Origin: Quercus robur
Taxonomy: Eukaryota > Streptophyta > Magnoliopsida > Fagales > Fagaceae
Reading direction: 5' to 3'
Assembly (NCBI RefSeq): GCF_932294415.1
Contig: NC_065543.1
Coordinates: 45,657,777 to 45,721,776, forward strand
DNA: 64,000 nt
The stretch's first letter is position 1; each line of letters starts with the position of its first letter. The position numbers were made by a program, and so were the translations under genes. The notes under the pieces were generated by a model. That model was not told the origin of the DNA. It searched no databases and saw only the letters and a program-made list of their open reading frames with translations. Of the stretch, positions 1 to 12,370 are shown piece after piece.

Positions 1-400
1 AAAGTAGACATTATATGTTGAAATTCTTCAAAAAAAAAAAAAAAAAAAAAAAGAACAGGAACATATTGTTATGTGGGTGTGTGTGTGTTTTATTTTTTTT
101 ATAAACAATTTGATAGATATAATGGGGAGGTGGAATTTGAACTCTAAATATCTTCGTTAAAAATACGAAGAGATGAAACCCCCCATCAAGATCTACCAAC
201 CCTTCAACATCAATAAGGGCCAAAAGGGGGCACAACTTTTTTCATTATTTATTATAAATCTAAGTGTGATTGAGACAATGTCATTTTTATACGAATTACC
301 AAAGACACTAATCTATAAAATGCGAATTACAATAGGTCACAATTATTATTTTTTATTTATAAGACACAACATGTAACATAGACTATATGAAAAAAAAAAA

Positions 401-420
401 ATATATATATATATATATAT
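401..420. repeat. (AT)10 microsatellite
   Basis: Ten AT dinucleotides follow a short A run. Confidence 0.9.
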
Positions 421-1640
421 AAAGATTTTTGCAAAATAATATTAATTCTAAAAGGCATTACATTCCAATGATAAATTACATTCCAATGATAAAGTCCTCT
501 AGAAGTACAATAATGGGTTTTTTTTTTTTTTTTTTTTTGGCTGAGATAGAAGTACAATAATGTTTGTTCTAGATTCTTCTGTTAATTTTATTTATCAAAA
601 TTTTAATTTACATTTCAATTAACTAAATATATTTGATTCTTTAGTTTGATTAACCAAAACATCAAAACATCTCTCCAAGGGTACTGAATTCTTAGGGTTC
701 CCTATGGCCCCCAACTGATCAATAAATTTTATTTTTATTTTATCTTCAAACATTCATCATTGATATCTCTACTCTCTGATTGTGATTATTTTAAAAAGTC
801 AGAAAAGAGAGGTGGGGTAATAGATAGGAAATATACGGGGTATCAAAATCATTGTTCTAATTAGTAGTTAATCCTGAAAATTTTCCTAGGAAGAGGCCCA
901 TCAAGGGCACATTAAAAAATGGCCTTAATCTATTCCTCTCATTACCAAAAAGCAAAACATAAGCAGTTTGACCTTGTCATCTTGTACCCTGTTTCGGAAA
1001 ATAGTACTTGGATGGTAGTGACTAGTGAGTGGTTGTGTTGCCCAGAAATAATTACCCTTTTGAATCTCATAAAAGTTTCCTTTTTCCCATCTCTCATTTC
1101 CATCTTCATGTTTTTGTTTTGGGTTCCATTTCAAAGACAAACTCATTTTACATTGAGAAATCAAGTATGAAAAAGGTGTTTTGTTTCTTGCTGCATAACT
1201 TTCCGTTCACATGTCGGTTTGGATTATCTCCAACAACGATTCTCTCCATTATACTTGTTTACTTTAACTTTCTCAAATTCTTCATCAAACCTGTTTATTT
1301 GTTTGGATGAATAATTAGAGAAAAGGAATCTTAGAATTTTCAATACAAAAGGAATTAAAGTCCTATCAATTTAAATTCTTATTACCTGATGAATATGTTT
1401 CGATGATAACAAGTTAATTAAAGTAGTAGGGTACGTAACAACAATAATAATAATAACAATAACATTATCTACCTTTATTTTGAGACGGTTATAGTTTATC
1501 AACATGGTTTAAAAAGCATCATTTTGCTCACCTAAGATTAATTCAATTACAAAGCTATAACCCATCTTCTTTTTTGATACGCAAACTATAACCCATTTTT
1601 GAACTTTTAGGTATATGTTTTTCTATGTTTTATTGTGTTC

Positions 1641-1787
1641 CTTTTAAGGGCCCATAAGACATTTATTAATTGAAAATTTTGATACAATTTTTATGAAAAA
1701 TATGAAAATTTATCAAAAAATCAATTACTTTTATTTGCCTATAACAAATTTCTAGAAATATTTCATAAATAATGCCCTTAGGGCATC
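1641..1787. mobile_element. Foldback MITE of the 'GCCCTTAGGGCAT' family
   Basis: The left end (AAGGGCCCATAAGACATTTA) and the reverse complement of the right end (GATGCCCTAAGGGCATTA) are similar, and the AT-rich middle can fold back. The same terminal motif occurs in a carbonic anhydrase intron at 8201-8353 and 33696-33853. That recurrence supports a short inverted-repeat transposon family. Superfamily not determined. Confidence 0.45.
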
Positions 1788-3756
1788 TTTAACTTTTCCT
1801 TTCTTTTAATAATGGACACAAAGATGGATTATGTAATGAGTTTAATCTCAAATAGGCAAAGTAATACTTTTTTAAAATTATTGATGGGCAAAATACCGAC
1901 CCAACCTAAAAGTCGGTGAGGTCTCTGTAGTCACTTTAACCATTCTTCCAACTTCCAAAACCATTCCCTCTAATGCCATGAAATAGTAATAGTAGGTATC
2001 GTCATTACAACCAAAAAAAAAAAGAGAGAAATAGTTGTTATAATAGTGCTCGTTTGGTTATCACGTTTTGGGGGGGAAAATCACCTTTATGATTTCAAAA
2101 CGTGTTTGGTAAAATTTACAAATCGTGGGTTTATGTAATAATGTGATTTTTCTGCGTTTACGCCGGGGCGGCGCTAGCTAGCCATAGCCCGGGGGTTCAA
2201 ATGAACCCCTGATTTGGCAAAAAAAAAATTATATATAATATTTTTATTTTATTTTGACCCTCTTAAAATAAAATTTTGAATATTCTGACTCTAATTTTTT
2301 TTTTAATCACAACTAAAATAGCCTTGGATATGATTTTCTTACCAATATCTTGGCATTTTTAAACAAATGAAAAATCCCAACAACAACCAATTCAAACTAA
2401 AACCTTGAAAATAAAAATTAGTTATTGAATTTGAATGTGCTTTTAATGTGTTATCTATTGATTGGTATTGATGGTGTGGGGCAGGCCAAGAGTGATTGAG
2501 TGAACACAAAAGCAAATGTTAATACAACAAAAAATTTCTTAGTGTTCATTTGAAAGTAATTTATATAACTTTTTGCTAAAAATATAAAATAAGTAGGAAT
2601 CCACATGGTACCCATGAATAGTAGGAAAAAAGAAGAAGAAGTAATAAGCTAGCTTATAATCAAGACCTAAACGCACACTAAATACAATTACAAAGAATAA
2701 TAGTTGTCAAAGTTGAGTTGAATTGTTAAATAAAAGTATTGTAAAAAGTAAAGACAAACTAATAGATAAAAGAATTCTAAGAAATAACAATTAAAGTTTA
2801 TTTAACAATAATAATTAATATGTCTATAGTAATTAGAAACAATAGATGATTTCTAAGATTTTATCTTAATAACAATAATTAGTATGTTCTTTATATTATG
2901 AAATAATATGTCAAATGAACTAATAGTTTATTTTTTATTCTCTTGTTAGCTAGTATTATAGACAAATGTGTAATAAAGAAACCTTATAGACCACAAGATT
3001 TATCTTTTCATTGACTCTCTAGAAAAAAATTCAGGAGCACCCACTGGTTTTCGCATTGGGACAAAGTAGCAATAGCAAAAAAATTGCTTTTTCAAAAAAA
3101 GACAATTTCAAAATGCTCCGACACATGTAAATGCTAATGATACATTAGCAGCCATAGCAGAATGGCATGATACATCTTTAAATGCTAATGAATCAAATCT
3201 CTTATCCTTGATCCTAATTAGTGTCCTTCCCGTTGTCTTACTCTTGATTTCCCTAATGATAATGTACTGCCATATATATATATATATATATATTTGATAT
3301 ATTTGGCACTTCATTATTAGTAGGACATGATCTAGGTTATCATTGTGGTCCAATACAATCTTTTTTTCTTTCTTTTTTTTGACGAGACCAATACAATCAT
3401 TTTGCTGATTATTACTCTTCCCACTCGTATAAAAAGATTGAGAAAAACGACATCACACATGCTTCATCTATGTTAAGCTCTTTTCCTTTCGGGGTTCCAT
3501 GTGCTTAGTGCACTATTAGCTGTAAGTAACTTGGGCCTAGCAAAACGGTAATGGAGTAAAGGCCTTGGAAAGGCAATGGCCTTTAATGATTTCTTTGTTA
3601 GAGAAAGAACCTGCATTCACATTATAGCCACTCCAACTTCAACCAGTTATGAGATTTGGACCTTTTTTATATACTTTTTCTATGTAATTACGGCTACCAA
3701 TAAGTAAAGTAAAGCACCCATTAAAGAGTTTGAATTAGATACATTGGTATTGGTGG

Positions 3757-4083
3757 GTTTGAGTTAACTTAATTGCTTGTATCAATTTATATTTCTCATA
3801 AAACAGGTATAAAAATTTTATAAAATAGTTTATTAAAAAATGCCTTATAGACATCCGTTAATTAGGAGGAAAAAAAATGTAACACTAACATTGGATTGAT
3901 TTTTTTTTTTCTTCATTTTATATAAATATGATAAAAGTTCAACTTATGATGTCTACTCTATGATTATGATATTTTTATCATTAGACCCAAGAAACCAACT
4001 GAATTTCGGTATATAAACAAGTTCAAATTCCAGATATTCTATTCGACAACAAAAAACTTTACCAATTAAATTAATTGGAATCC
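3757..4083. repeat. About 330-bp insertion in the 5' LTR of the Gypsy remnant
   Basis: Comparison with the 3' LTR (6570-6610) and with copy B shows that the LTR sequence is interrupted here. The ends (GTTAACTTAATTG and CAATTAAATTAATTGG) are loosely inverted relative to each other, so this may be a MITE, but no clean target-site duplication is seen. Copy B has the Copia 3' LTR at the equivalent right-hand junction. Confidence 0.4.
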
Positions 4084-5206
4084 ACAATATAGATTGATTT
4101 TATTATGCAAACTATCTAAAATCTTGAGAATATATAGGACAGAACATAATTATTATTGCATAGCAGCACAAGTCTACACTTGGGATTTGGAGGATGACAA
4201 AGATCCACATACGAAAGCGAGCATACAAGAGCCTACCTTATTTAGTGGATATTTATGTTATGGTGCATGAAGGAAAAACTACAGTAGTGCATAAGTGTAA
4301 TGGACAAGCAAAATAGCAATAGGAAGATACAATTGAGACTCATGTAGAAAAAAGATGTGAAAAGCGAGGCTCAAAACTCCATGAGCTCAAAAGTTCCATT
4401 ATATTCAAAAGCGACCCATCAACCTCAACTTCTTGTGTGCCAACCCCATTTAAAGATATGGATAAGTTTGTAAGTTAATCAGTGAAAAGTTCACTATCTC
4501 CTGCATAACAATACATTCACACAAATTTGACCAGCTTCAAACAAGTTTTGGTAAACTTTCTATACAATTAAAGATAAAATACAACCTTGAGATCCAAGAC
4601 ATATATGATCCAAAAGCTTGAAGTTGTCAAAGTTGAAGATTGGATTGAAAAATTGATCTTGAAGCTTTGAAGGGATAAAAATCTATCATGTATCAGATAA
4701 ATGCATCTACCTTCTCACATGAAGGTGGAACGCACTAGTGTGGGACTCACCTCATGTGAGAGAGTGGATCGTATACATGTAATACCACACTTTTGAAGGA
4801 TCTAGTTGATAAAGTCATGCACAAGTTAGAGACAGAGACCAGTCATGCAAAATTCATAGACGCACTCTATAATTAGTCCCAGGAAAAAGTTGATGATGTT
4901 CCATACTATCCAGACAATATTAGTTTTGTCTTTCGAGTCTAAATCTGACACATAAACGAATTTTGAGTCATCTGAGTCCAAATCTAGCGAATATTTCATT
5001 TTTTATGATTTCAATGTGAACATTTCTATTTCCAAGAAATTCAAGTATAACTTCGATTATGTCCTGGCTTTAAATAATTTCATTGATGAGCTTAAGGATC
5101 TTAAAACTTAAAAGTTGTAATGAAAATCCTAAACTTGCTCAACAAGTGAAGGCACAACCTCAATCTATAAAAGAAGAAATTGAATGCATTAATTTAGCAA
5201 AGAATA

Positions 5207-6170
5207 ATGAACTATAGATTATTCAAATTGGTAATACCATGCCCGCAAATGAGAAGGAAGAATTTGTGGCCTTGTTTAAGGTGTTTTCAAGAAGTATTTG
5301 CATGGTCATATAAAAATATGCCTAGAATTGATACCAACATACAAGATACCGACCTATCTAGACATAAAGCCTGTCAAGCAAAAACTTATAAGAATGAAAC
5401 CCAAATGACCCTAAAAATTAAGAAAGAGAAAGAATACAATGTTGGATTCCTTAATGTGGTAAACTATCTCGAATTGTTAGCCAATATAGTCACAATACCT
5501 AAGAAAGATGGGAAAGTCTGCATTTGAATGGACTTCAGACATTTAAGCAAAGTTTGTGCCAAAGATGACTTCACATTAACCCATATTTGGTGGATAATAT
5601 GGTATGCCATGCACTACTCTCATTTATGGATGGTTTTTTAAGCTAAAACAGATCAACTGTTATAAGGACATGGAGAAAACTTTCTTCTTTACTCTATAGG
5701 GCACAACTGCTATAAGGTATACCCTTCATACTAAATAATAAGCCATATACCAACAAGCAACTACTGCTCTTTTGTATGATAAGATACACAAGAAAGTAGA
5801 AATGTATGTCGACGACATGACTGATACACCATATGAGCACTCCTAGTTTAGTTTATGGAATAATCCAAGAAAGAAATGAAGTTTAATACACCAATCAAAA
5901 GATGATTATAAATGAAGTGAAGTATACCCTCTTAGAGAAAACATGTGTAGCATTAGTTTGGGTCACCCAAAAGTTTAGACACTACATGCTCACATTTTAG
6001 GTCCTATTGATTACTTATATCTATCCATTGAAGTATCTAATGGAAAATTCAATGCTAGATTCAAAGATTGCAAAATAGTTACTGCCCTTGACTAAGTTTT
6101 TTAGAGAACAAGTGATTCTAAACGATTTACAGTGCCAATTTGACTCTACTAAGGATTAGCTTGAAGACCT
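5207..6170 (+). pseudogene. Gypsy pol remnant (reverse transcriptase / RNase H), copy A
   Basis: The frame at 5207-5527 ends in a stretch (NIVTIPKKDGKVCI, then MDFRHLSKVCAKDDF after a stop) that matches the conserved start of Ty3/Gypsy reverse transcriptase. A YVDD catalytic motif is readable near 5800, and an RNase H-like stretch (CVALVWVTQKFRHYML) near 5945. The intervening reverse transcriptase core is deleted, and stops and frameshifts are frequent. No gag, protease or integrase is recognisable. The element cannot encode an active product. Confidence 0.7.
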
Positions 6171-7167
6171 CTTTACCCAAAGGCCTTGCTTTGCTCATAT
6201 TTCTTCGCTTATAGGTGAAACTCATGTTCCTTCACTAATCATTTATTTGGGGGGATGTTATTAAATCCTCCAATTTCCTCCAATTTTTATTTAGATGTTA
6301 AGAGTTAAGATGTGGGGGACCGGTTTCTCTGAAAAAGTAATTTTGGGAATGTGAAACTCCATAACCCCTCTGCTCTTTAGAATTTTTCTTCATGAATTTT
6401 AGGATGAGTTTTGTCTGTCACTTTAAAGGCAATGGCCTTTAATGATTTCTTTGCTAAAGAAAGAACTTGCATCCTCAAAATAGAGACAACAACTTGAACC
6501 AGCTATGGGATTTGGACTTCTTATATACTTTTTCTATGTAATTGTGGCTACCAATAAGTGAAGCACTCATCAAAGACTTTGTATTAGATACATTGGCATC
6601 AAATTGATTTTATTACACAATCTAAAATCTTAAGCATATGTAGGAAAGAACATAATTATTATTGCACAAGTTGGCACTCAGAATTTAAAGGGTAACAAAG
6701 ATCAACATGCGAAAGCGAGCACACAAAGAGATGCTCTGCTTTTATTTGGTGCATGTTGATTTTATTGTCCATAAAGGGAAATACAGTAGTGCATATATGT
6801 GAAGTAGAGCAAGGAAAATAATATCAAATTTTCTTGATACAATTGAGACTGATCATGTGGAGAAGAGATGACGAAAGCAAGGCTCAAACTCCAAGAGCTC
6901 AAATTTTCCATGGACAAAATCATAGTAGCCACCCATCAACCTCAGCTTCTTGTTTGCCAGCCCCATTTGAACATATGGATAAGTTTCTAAGTTACACAGT
7001 GATAACTTCACTGATTCCTACATAATAACATATACACACAATATATGATTATCTTCAAACGTGTTTAGGTAAACCTTCTATATAATTAAAGTTAATATTT
7101 CTTCTGTTCTTTTTCTCTCTTTTGAATCATGATTAGAGTTGAAACAACATGGTAAAATAGTGCTAAC

Positions 7168-8942
7168 CTTTTCACAATGTTTACATTGATCCTCCAATGG
7201 CAAGTCACCAAACTCTGCTTGGACCTTGACCTTCGCAGGTAATCCAATTTTGACCCACTCATCTATGAAGTCACTGCATATTAATTGGATAGATGAGATA
7301 TGTGAATTAGAATTCTAGCTTAACTTCATTGCCCTATTTATTTTAGACCTAATTGGTTGGTTGATTAAATTGAGTGTATGTCAAAGAAAGTACTTTAATT
7401 TTGCTAGATGTAAAACTGTATGTAGAAAGCCTCTTACAAAGGAGCAGAATTGTCCTCAGGATGAGTCATAAGCCTCTTTATCCCACCACATCGACTGTGT
7501 CCAATGACCAGGATATTTTGTACCTATAGATTTTTATTTCTTGTAACACTCAGATATCCTAGTTACAAAATTGAAAAAAGAAACATGGAAAAATTGTATA
7601 AACAAAACAAGAAATTTTGGAGAAATAAATGAATTCACCTCAAGAACTGAGACAGCATATTCAATGGCTGCACCAACTCCAGAGTATTTCAGCTATACAA
7701 TATCAAATATATTAGGATTCTAAAAAGTTGGTAAAATATTTAATGTTAAATTGAACAAGAATTTGCATGTTGAATTTAACAAAATTGATTATTAGGAAGG
7801 ATTAAATGGGAAACCTTGTCAAAAGCAGGAACCATGTTAGCAATGTTGCGGACCATGAAGGCTTCCCCAGGTTGAAAGTCCAGGATATGAGAGGGACACA
7901 CCCTAGAGTCTGAGCATGCAAATACCAAAAACTACACCAAAAATTAAGAATTTTAATCATTCATAAATCATAGACATAAATTAAGTTTTTTTTATTGTTT
8001 CTATTTTTATAATCACAAAGGAATTGCACATTAACTCTTTGATATCTTCTAACCAGGTTGGAAAAGTTGTAATGCTAAGTAGTGATGTCTAGATGGTACC
8101 TTGGGCCACTGGCCTTCAGCAAGTTTCTCGTACAATTCAGGATGCTTGCTGTAAAGAGCAAACCAAAGAAAATTATAAAAATTAAAAGAGGGGTTTAGTT
8201 AACAGGTGCCCTTAGGGCATTCATTAATGATCCATTTTAGGAAATTTTTTATTGAAAAATGAAAAAGTAAATGATTTTTTAATAGCTTTTTTAATTTACA
8301 AAAAAAAGTTTCCTAAAATGGTTCATTAATAAATGTCTTTAGAGCATCTATTAGTAATATCTGTAAAAGAGGAATGGTAAGTTTATAATGATGAGTCATA
8401 TTAATTATAGCATTTCAAGAGTACAATTAATACATATTCCTCTCACATAATGATAAGTCATAATAATTAAATTTATAGTAGAACTGCAATTCATGTGAGA
8501 TGAGAAAATACTTTTTATTATATTTTCAAAAAATACAATAATTTTCCATAAATTTTAGTATTTTGTAAACCGAAAACAGCTTAAGGAGCATATAAGAGCA
8601 TTCTCATCAAAACCTTTAAAAATTTTAGCTTTTAACATCTCAAAAACCTACTTTATCTATTTTAACATTCCATTTTAAAATACACCTAATATCAAAGGTT
8701 CTATTTTTTTTATAGCATTTCATTTAAATATACTTTCTTTATTAATTCTTTATTCTTTTTTTCTTTTTTTAATTCTTGTTCTCTCATCTTTCTCCATCTT
8801 CTTCTCTATCTCTTTCTCCTCTTCACCCACACCTTCTGCATCTCTTCTCTGCCGCCCACCCACTGTCACCAACCACCACCACCAGTTAAAAAAGTATCAA
8901 AGAAGAACTCACAACCCACTGCCAGCCACCACACCACCACCG

Positions 8943-9003
<61 letters not shown>

Positions 9004-10668
9004 ACCCACAACCACAACAGCCACCACATAAAAAACACAATCAAAGCCAACAAAACCCATCACCACCACACCCACAACCAAAACCAATGCCAACAAAACC
9101 CATCACCTCCACATCCACAATCAAAACCAAACCAACAAAACCATCACCACCACACCCATAACCAGCCACAGAACCCATCACAACAACACCCACAACCGGC
9201 CACAAAACCCATTACTACCACACCCGCAACCAACCATAAAGCCCATCACTACCACAAAAGAGAGAAAAAAAAAATAGAAAGAGGTATTTTCGACCATAGC
9301 TTAAGAAATAAAAATAACTAAATAAAATAGAAGAAAGGAAGAGGACAGAGAAAAAATATTTTTTAAAGAAAAGTGGAGAGAGAAAGGAATAAAATAATTT
9401 TTTTTTATAAGATTGGAGCTACAGTGAGATGTTATCTTTGACATCTCATTGTAGCTCAATTGCTATTTTTTTTTTTAACATCTTTGTTGTAGCTTGCTTT
9501 TTGGTGTTTTAGTTGCCAAAATAGTATTATAACATTTATACCACCTTTGATGAAAATGCTCTAAATACAAGAGAGAATTCATATATATGATAAAGGAATC
9601 GTATGCTTGTATTTTGAAAGTACTTTTCTAGTGGCATAAAAAGTGGTATCATACTCAAATTTGTTGATCTTGAAGTGTCGAAACCCTTCTAAAATCCTTT
9701 TAACTGGGTCAAATTCATTGAGATCTGTCTCTTGCAATCCAGTTATCAACTTCTCAATTTGTGCAACCGCCACATCATCCTTGTTACTGCAGCCAAGTAA
9801 TAGAGTTTAGTCAACAATCTCATGGATTGTTAGGTATGGTTAGAAAGCATAACATTAATTTTTGCTTCTCTAATTGGTAGCAATCTTTTCATTTCAACAA
9901 TACATATGGAATTGTAAACATGCCAAAGTTCTGAGTCAACAAATAATAATGTCCTGTGAATGCTTTTTCCACATGAAGGAATTTGTGCATAGATTTTCTT
10001 TGTAATTTGTGAATGTTGTGTTTGTTGAGAAAATGACAAAGGTTGTATTTCTATTGTTATCCCTTGACCCGAAACAAAATTATGACACTATAAAGGGATG
10101 ATATTTCTACACTAAAAAAACAATTATTTACACATCATCAAGGAGGTAAAAAGGAAAAAATTAACATTTTCCAATGTTAAAATATCATTTCTCCATCTCA
10201 AATAATAAATATCAAAAGCCTTAATGATTTTCTAAAAGGAAAATATCAACAATTTTATTACAAAAAACTTTAAAATAATATAATAATAAAGGTAATTGGT
10301 GCTACATAAACAATATAATAAATAAAATTTTAATTACATTTCTATTTTATATTTAAAAGTTAACTCGTCAATTGGTAAGATATATGATCAAGGTCATATA
10401 TGTAGTAGTCATAGAATCGAATCACTTTTTTTTTTTTTTTTTTTTTTTTAAATGTGGGGTGTGGTGTTAAAAGAAGTTTAATTAGGTTTATATTTTAACT
10501 TCTTACCCCAACATTTCATATCACCTAGTGGACTGGTTAGTAATGCTATCTAAACCTCTTTAAAAATTTCTTATATTTACACCTATATGACAAACAAAGG
10601 GTTTCTGAACAAGTGGTAAACCTGAGAAACTTCTTCAATCCTTCAATGGCTTCCTCCAATGACGCCAT
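7168..10668 (-). CDS. Beta-carbonic anhydrase, C-terminally truncated (copy A)
   Basis: Beta-carbonic anhydrases interconvert CO2 and bicarbonate using a zinc ion. Seven coding exons with GT-AG borders can be joined on the minus strand: 10668-10622, 9786-9655, 8148-8100, 7931-7815, 7692-7639, 7523-7438 and 7273-7168, giving 591 nt or 197 codons without a stop. Zinc-site motifs ACSDSR (exon 4) and GHSRCGG (exon 6) are intact, as are [15 protein letters not shown] and [12 protein letters not shown]. The start ATG (10668) precedes [12 protein letters not shown]. No transit peptide is encoded, so the product would resemble cytosolic isoforms. The last exon ends after CKHCEK at a good donor, but the final exon(s), roughly 60 residues in the family, are absent; the Gypsy remnant begins instead. 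Retaining that intron would give about 226 residues, ending at 7078. Probably a recent pseudogene or a truncated protein. Confidence 0.85.
8201..8353. mobile_element. Short foldback MITE in carbonic anhydrase intron (copy A)
   Basis: About 45 bp at each end are inverted copies of each other: the left reads GCCCTTAGGGCATTCATTAA and the right, reversed, reads GCTCTAAAGACATTTATTAA, both followed by CCATTTTAGGAAA. It lies in the intron between the second and third coding exons and is also present in copy B, so it predates the duplication. Confidence 0.6.
8596..9561. mobile_element. PIF/Harbinger-like element in carbonic anhydrase intron (copy A)
   Basis: Ends are inverted repeats (GAGCATTCTCATCAAA and, reversed, GAGCATTTTCATCAAA) flanked by a TAA direct duplication (8593-8595 and 9562-9564), as expected for PIF/Harbinger. 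The 966-bp interior holds a CCA/ACC-rich simple-sequence zone (8860-9250) and a 60-base A run, and codes for nothing recognisable. It is also present in copy B at 34096-35509. Confidence 0.7.
8943..9002. repeat. Homopolymer of 60 A
   Basis: Sixty consecutive A residues; the equivalent place in copy B (about 34891) has only short A runs broken by G. It may be real expansion or an assembly or sequencing length error. Confidence 0.9.
10365..10435 (+). repeat. Possible tRNA-derived SINE fragment
   Basis: A box-A-like TAACTCGTCAATTGGTAA and a weak box-B-like AGAATCGAATCAC about 45 bp downstream precede a T run. It lies in the carbonic anhydrase intron and is also in copy B near 36330. The B box is degenerate, so this is tentative. 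Confidence 0.3.
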
Positions 10669-11423
10669 AGGTAAAACTTCTTTCTGCAAGTTAAGGAAAT
10701 GTAAATTATACAGAATCAATCGTATTGTAAATTAAAAAAGCTTCATTTTTCTGACTTTAAATTGGCTTTAAAAATTAAACGAACTGACATTTAAAAAAAA
10801 AAAACCATCATGAAATTGGCAGTATATATTTAATAGTTGATTGTTTCTAAAGAAGAAAGTTGTTCTTTGAAATTCAAAATTATATTTAACAAAAAAGAAA
10901 AAAGGAACCACAAGATATACTTGTATCCAAAATAATAATAATAATAAAATAAGAAAGTTTATAGTAGAGCTCCATCCATTAGAAACTTGGAAAATTTTAT
11001 AAGAAGAAAAGAAAATTATCTAAAATGGCAATCAAAGTTAAAAGTCCTATGAAATGTAACCTATAATAATTAGGAACAAAATATGATCTTGTTTGAAAAA
11101 CATAAGTTAAACTTAAAAAACTTTATTATAAGAAGAAAAGAACAATGTTAAATATAATGAAAATGTAACCTAGTTAGAATAATTAGGACCAAAGTATGAT
11201 GCACTTTGAAAGCATAAGTTCCATGCGTTGGAAACTCATAAAAAAAATGGAAAAAATTCTCTAAAATGGTAATCAAGGCTAAAAAATTTATAAAATTCTA
11301 ATGGAAATATAACCTAGAATAATTAGGACCAAAGTGTGTGTGTGTATATATATATGATCTTGTTTGAAAAACATAAATGGTGAAGCACATATTAGTATTC
11401 AGAAAATGTAAGAATTAACAGAC

Positions 11424-11490
11424 CGAATTCTAAGGATTTCACTTTTGAAATTTTGTAGAACTTGCTGCCTAATGTAAACCAAGTACACTT
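11424..11490 (-). other. Probable 5' untranslated exon of carbonic anhydrase copy A
   Basis: Between the TATA box and the first coding exon there is a stretch without ATG, conserved in copy B, ending at a possible donor (G followed by GTCTGT at 11424). The first coding exon begins after a clear acceptor at 10683 (TTGCAG), 15 bases upstream of the ATG. A 5' UTR intron of about 740 bp is therefore inferred. The donor is weak and the cap site is only estimated. Confidence 0.4.
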
Positions 11491-11520
11491 GCACACAAAG
11501 CTTGCACTGAGTGAAGGTCT

Positions 11521-11533
11521 CTATTTATAAGCC
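11521..11533 (-). promoter_or_regulatory. TATA box of carbonic anhydrase copy A
   Basis: On the minus strand this reads GGCTTATAAATAG, a consensus plant TATA box about 30 bp before the estimated start of the untranslated exon. The motif and its surroundings are identical in copy B (37497-37509). Confidence 0.6.
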
Positions 11534-11848
11534 AAGTCTCTATGCTTAATTACAATGAACATGCTCATCTTATCTTCATATCAGAAACGTTTTTCACAGG
11601 AAAAACAATTGGACCACATTTGATTGTTTCGTCAACATAAAAGACAAGGGAAAAAATTAATTTTCTTAATTTCACATAGTAAAACAAACACGTCTCTATA
11701 TGTGTAGCTCGTTTTTATACTATATCTTAGCTGTGAAACCATGTTCCCATCTGCCACGTACAACTGCAACGTTTAAAACATCCCATTTGCATTGTCCAAT
11801 TGTCTCCTATCTTCTTTTTTGCATGAATAACACTTTTTAAATCATATG

Positions 11849-12145
11849 AGTCCGTTTGGATACAACTTATTTTTGCTGAAACTGAAACTAAAAACTGAAA
11901 ATTGAAAACACTGTAGTAAAATAATTTTTTAATGTGTGAATAGTGTCATGAGACCCATAAACAGTGTATAAACAGCATATGAATAGTACATAAACAGTAC
12001 ACTGTCTCCTAAAATCTGTTGCGCATGAATCATATATATATAAAAATAAAAAAAAATAAAAAATAAAAAATAAAAAAGAAAAAAGAAGAAAGGCTGGAAT
12101 GCAAACCTGAAACACAAGAGTAAACGTGGATACAAACAAATACAT
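11849..12145. mobile_element. MITE with 'GTCCGTTTGGATAC' ends, copy A only
   Basis: The left end reads GTCCGTTTGGATACAACTTA and contains internal motifs (CTGTAGTAAAATAATTTTTT, GTGTGAATAGTG) shared with the two elements at 44154-44577. The right end, reversed, reads TTGTTTGTATCC. Copy B lacks this block at the equivalent position (about 37822), so it was inserted after duplication or lost from B. Open frames inside are low-complexity chance frames. Confidence 0.55.
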
Positions 12146-12370
12146 AGTTGCTCCTATTACACTTACAAAAGTCTTGTACGTAATTGATGTTTCTTCATGA
12201 AAAAAATATATACTTCAAAGTTTAGAAAGAAAATGGTTTAAACTACGAGGTTAACAGTATATTATAATCATTAATAAAAAATATATATATGTTACATCGA
12301 TCATTTGCAATAAATTGGAGGATAAACATGAGTATGTTTGAGGTTGCTGGCCAGTACATTAGTAAAATCT

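Larger units (their letters stand above)
1..3540. other. AT-rich intergenic DNA, no gene recognised
   Basis: No reading frame in this stretch resembles a known protein. The short open frames are low complexity or AT-rich chance frames. It contains homopolymer runs, an (AT)10 microsatellite at 401-420, a foldback element at about 1641-1787 and, near 2160-2330, a GC-rich piece followed by an AT-rich tail that looks like the end of an old transposon but cannot be classified. The frame on the minus strand at 3108-3353 resembles nothing I recognise. Confidence 0.6.
3545..7092 (+). mobile_element. Decayed Ty3/Gypsy-like LTR retrotransposon (copy A)
   Basis: Two long direct repeats flank a ruined pol region. 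The 3' LTR (6256-about 7092) follows a polypurine stretch (TTTGGGGGGA) and starts with TGTTATTAAATCC. The 5' LTR is represented by 3545-4576, lacks its beginning and is interrupted by about 330 bp at 3757-4083. Shared motifs include GGCAATGGCCTTTAATGAT and GCGAAAGCGAGCA. The element ends where the carbonic anhydrase splice donor and retained intron begin, so it replaced or displaced the 3' end of that gene. A primer-binding site was not recognised. The same element is in copy B, so its insertion predates the duplication. Confidence 0.75.

Noticed and set aside
3108..3353. Minus-strand frame tested as the missing last carbonic anhydrase exon
   Set aside because: It lacks the GGYYDFV-type stretch and the other conserved C-terminal residues, and contains an AT microsatellite.
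8866..9096. Open frame on the minus strand rich in Val, Gly and Phe
   Set aside because: It is the complement of a CCA/ACC-rich simple-sequence zone with a 60-A run, inside a transposon, with no domain.
11888..12145. Two overlapping minus-strand frames with hydrophobic low-complexity translations
   Set aside because: They lie in a MITE and an A-rich tract, and have no homology or initiation context.
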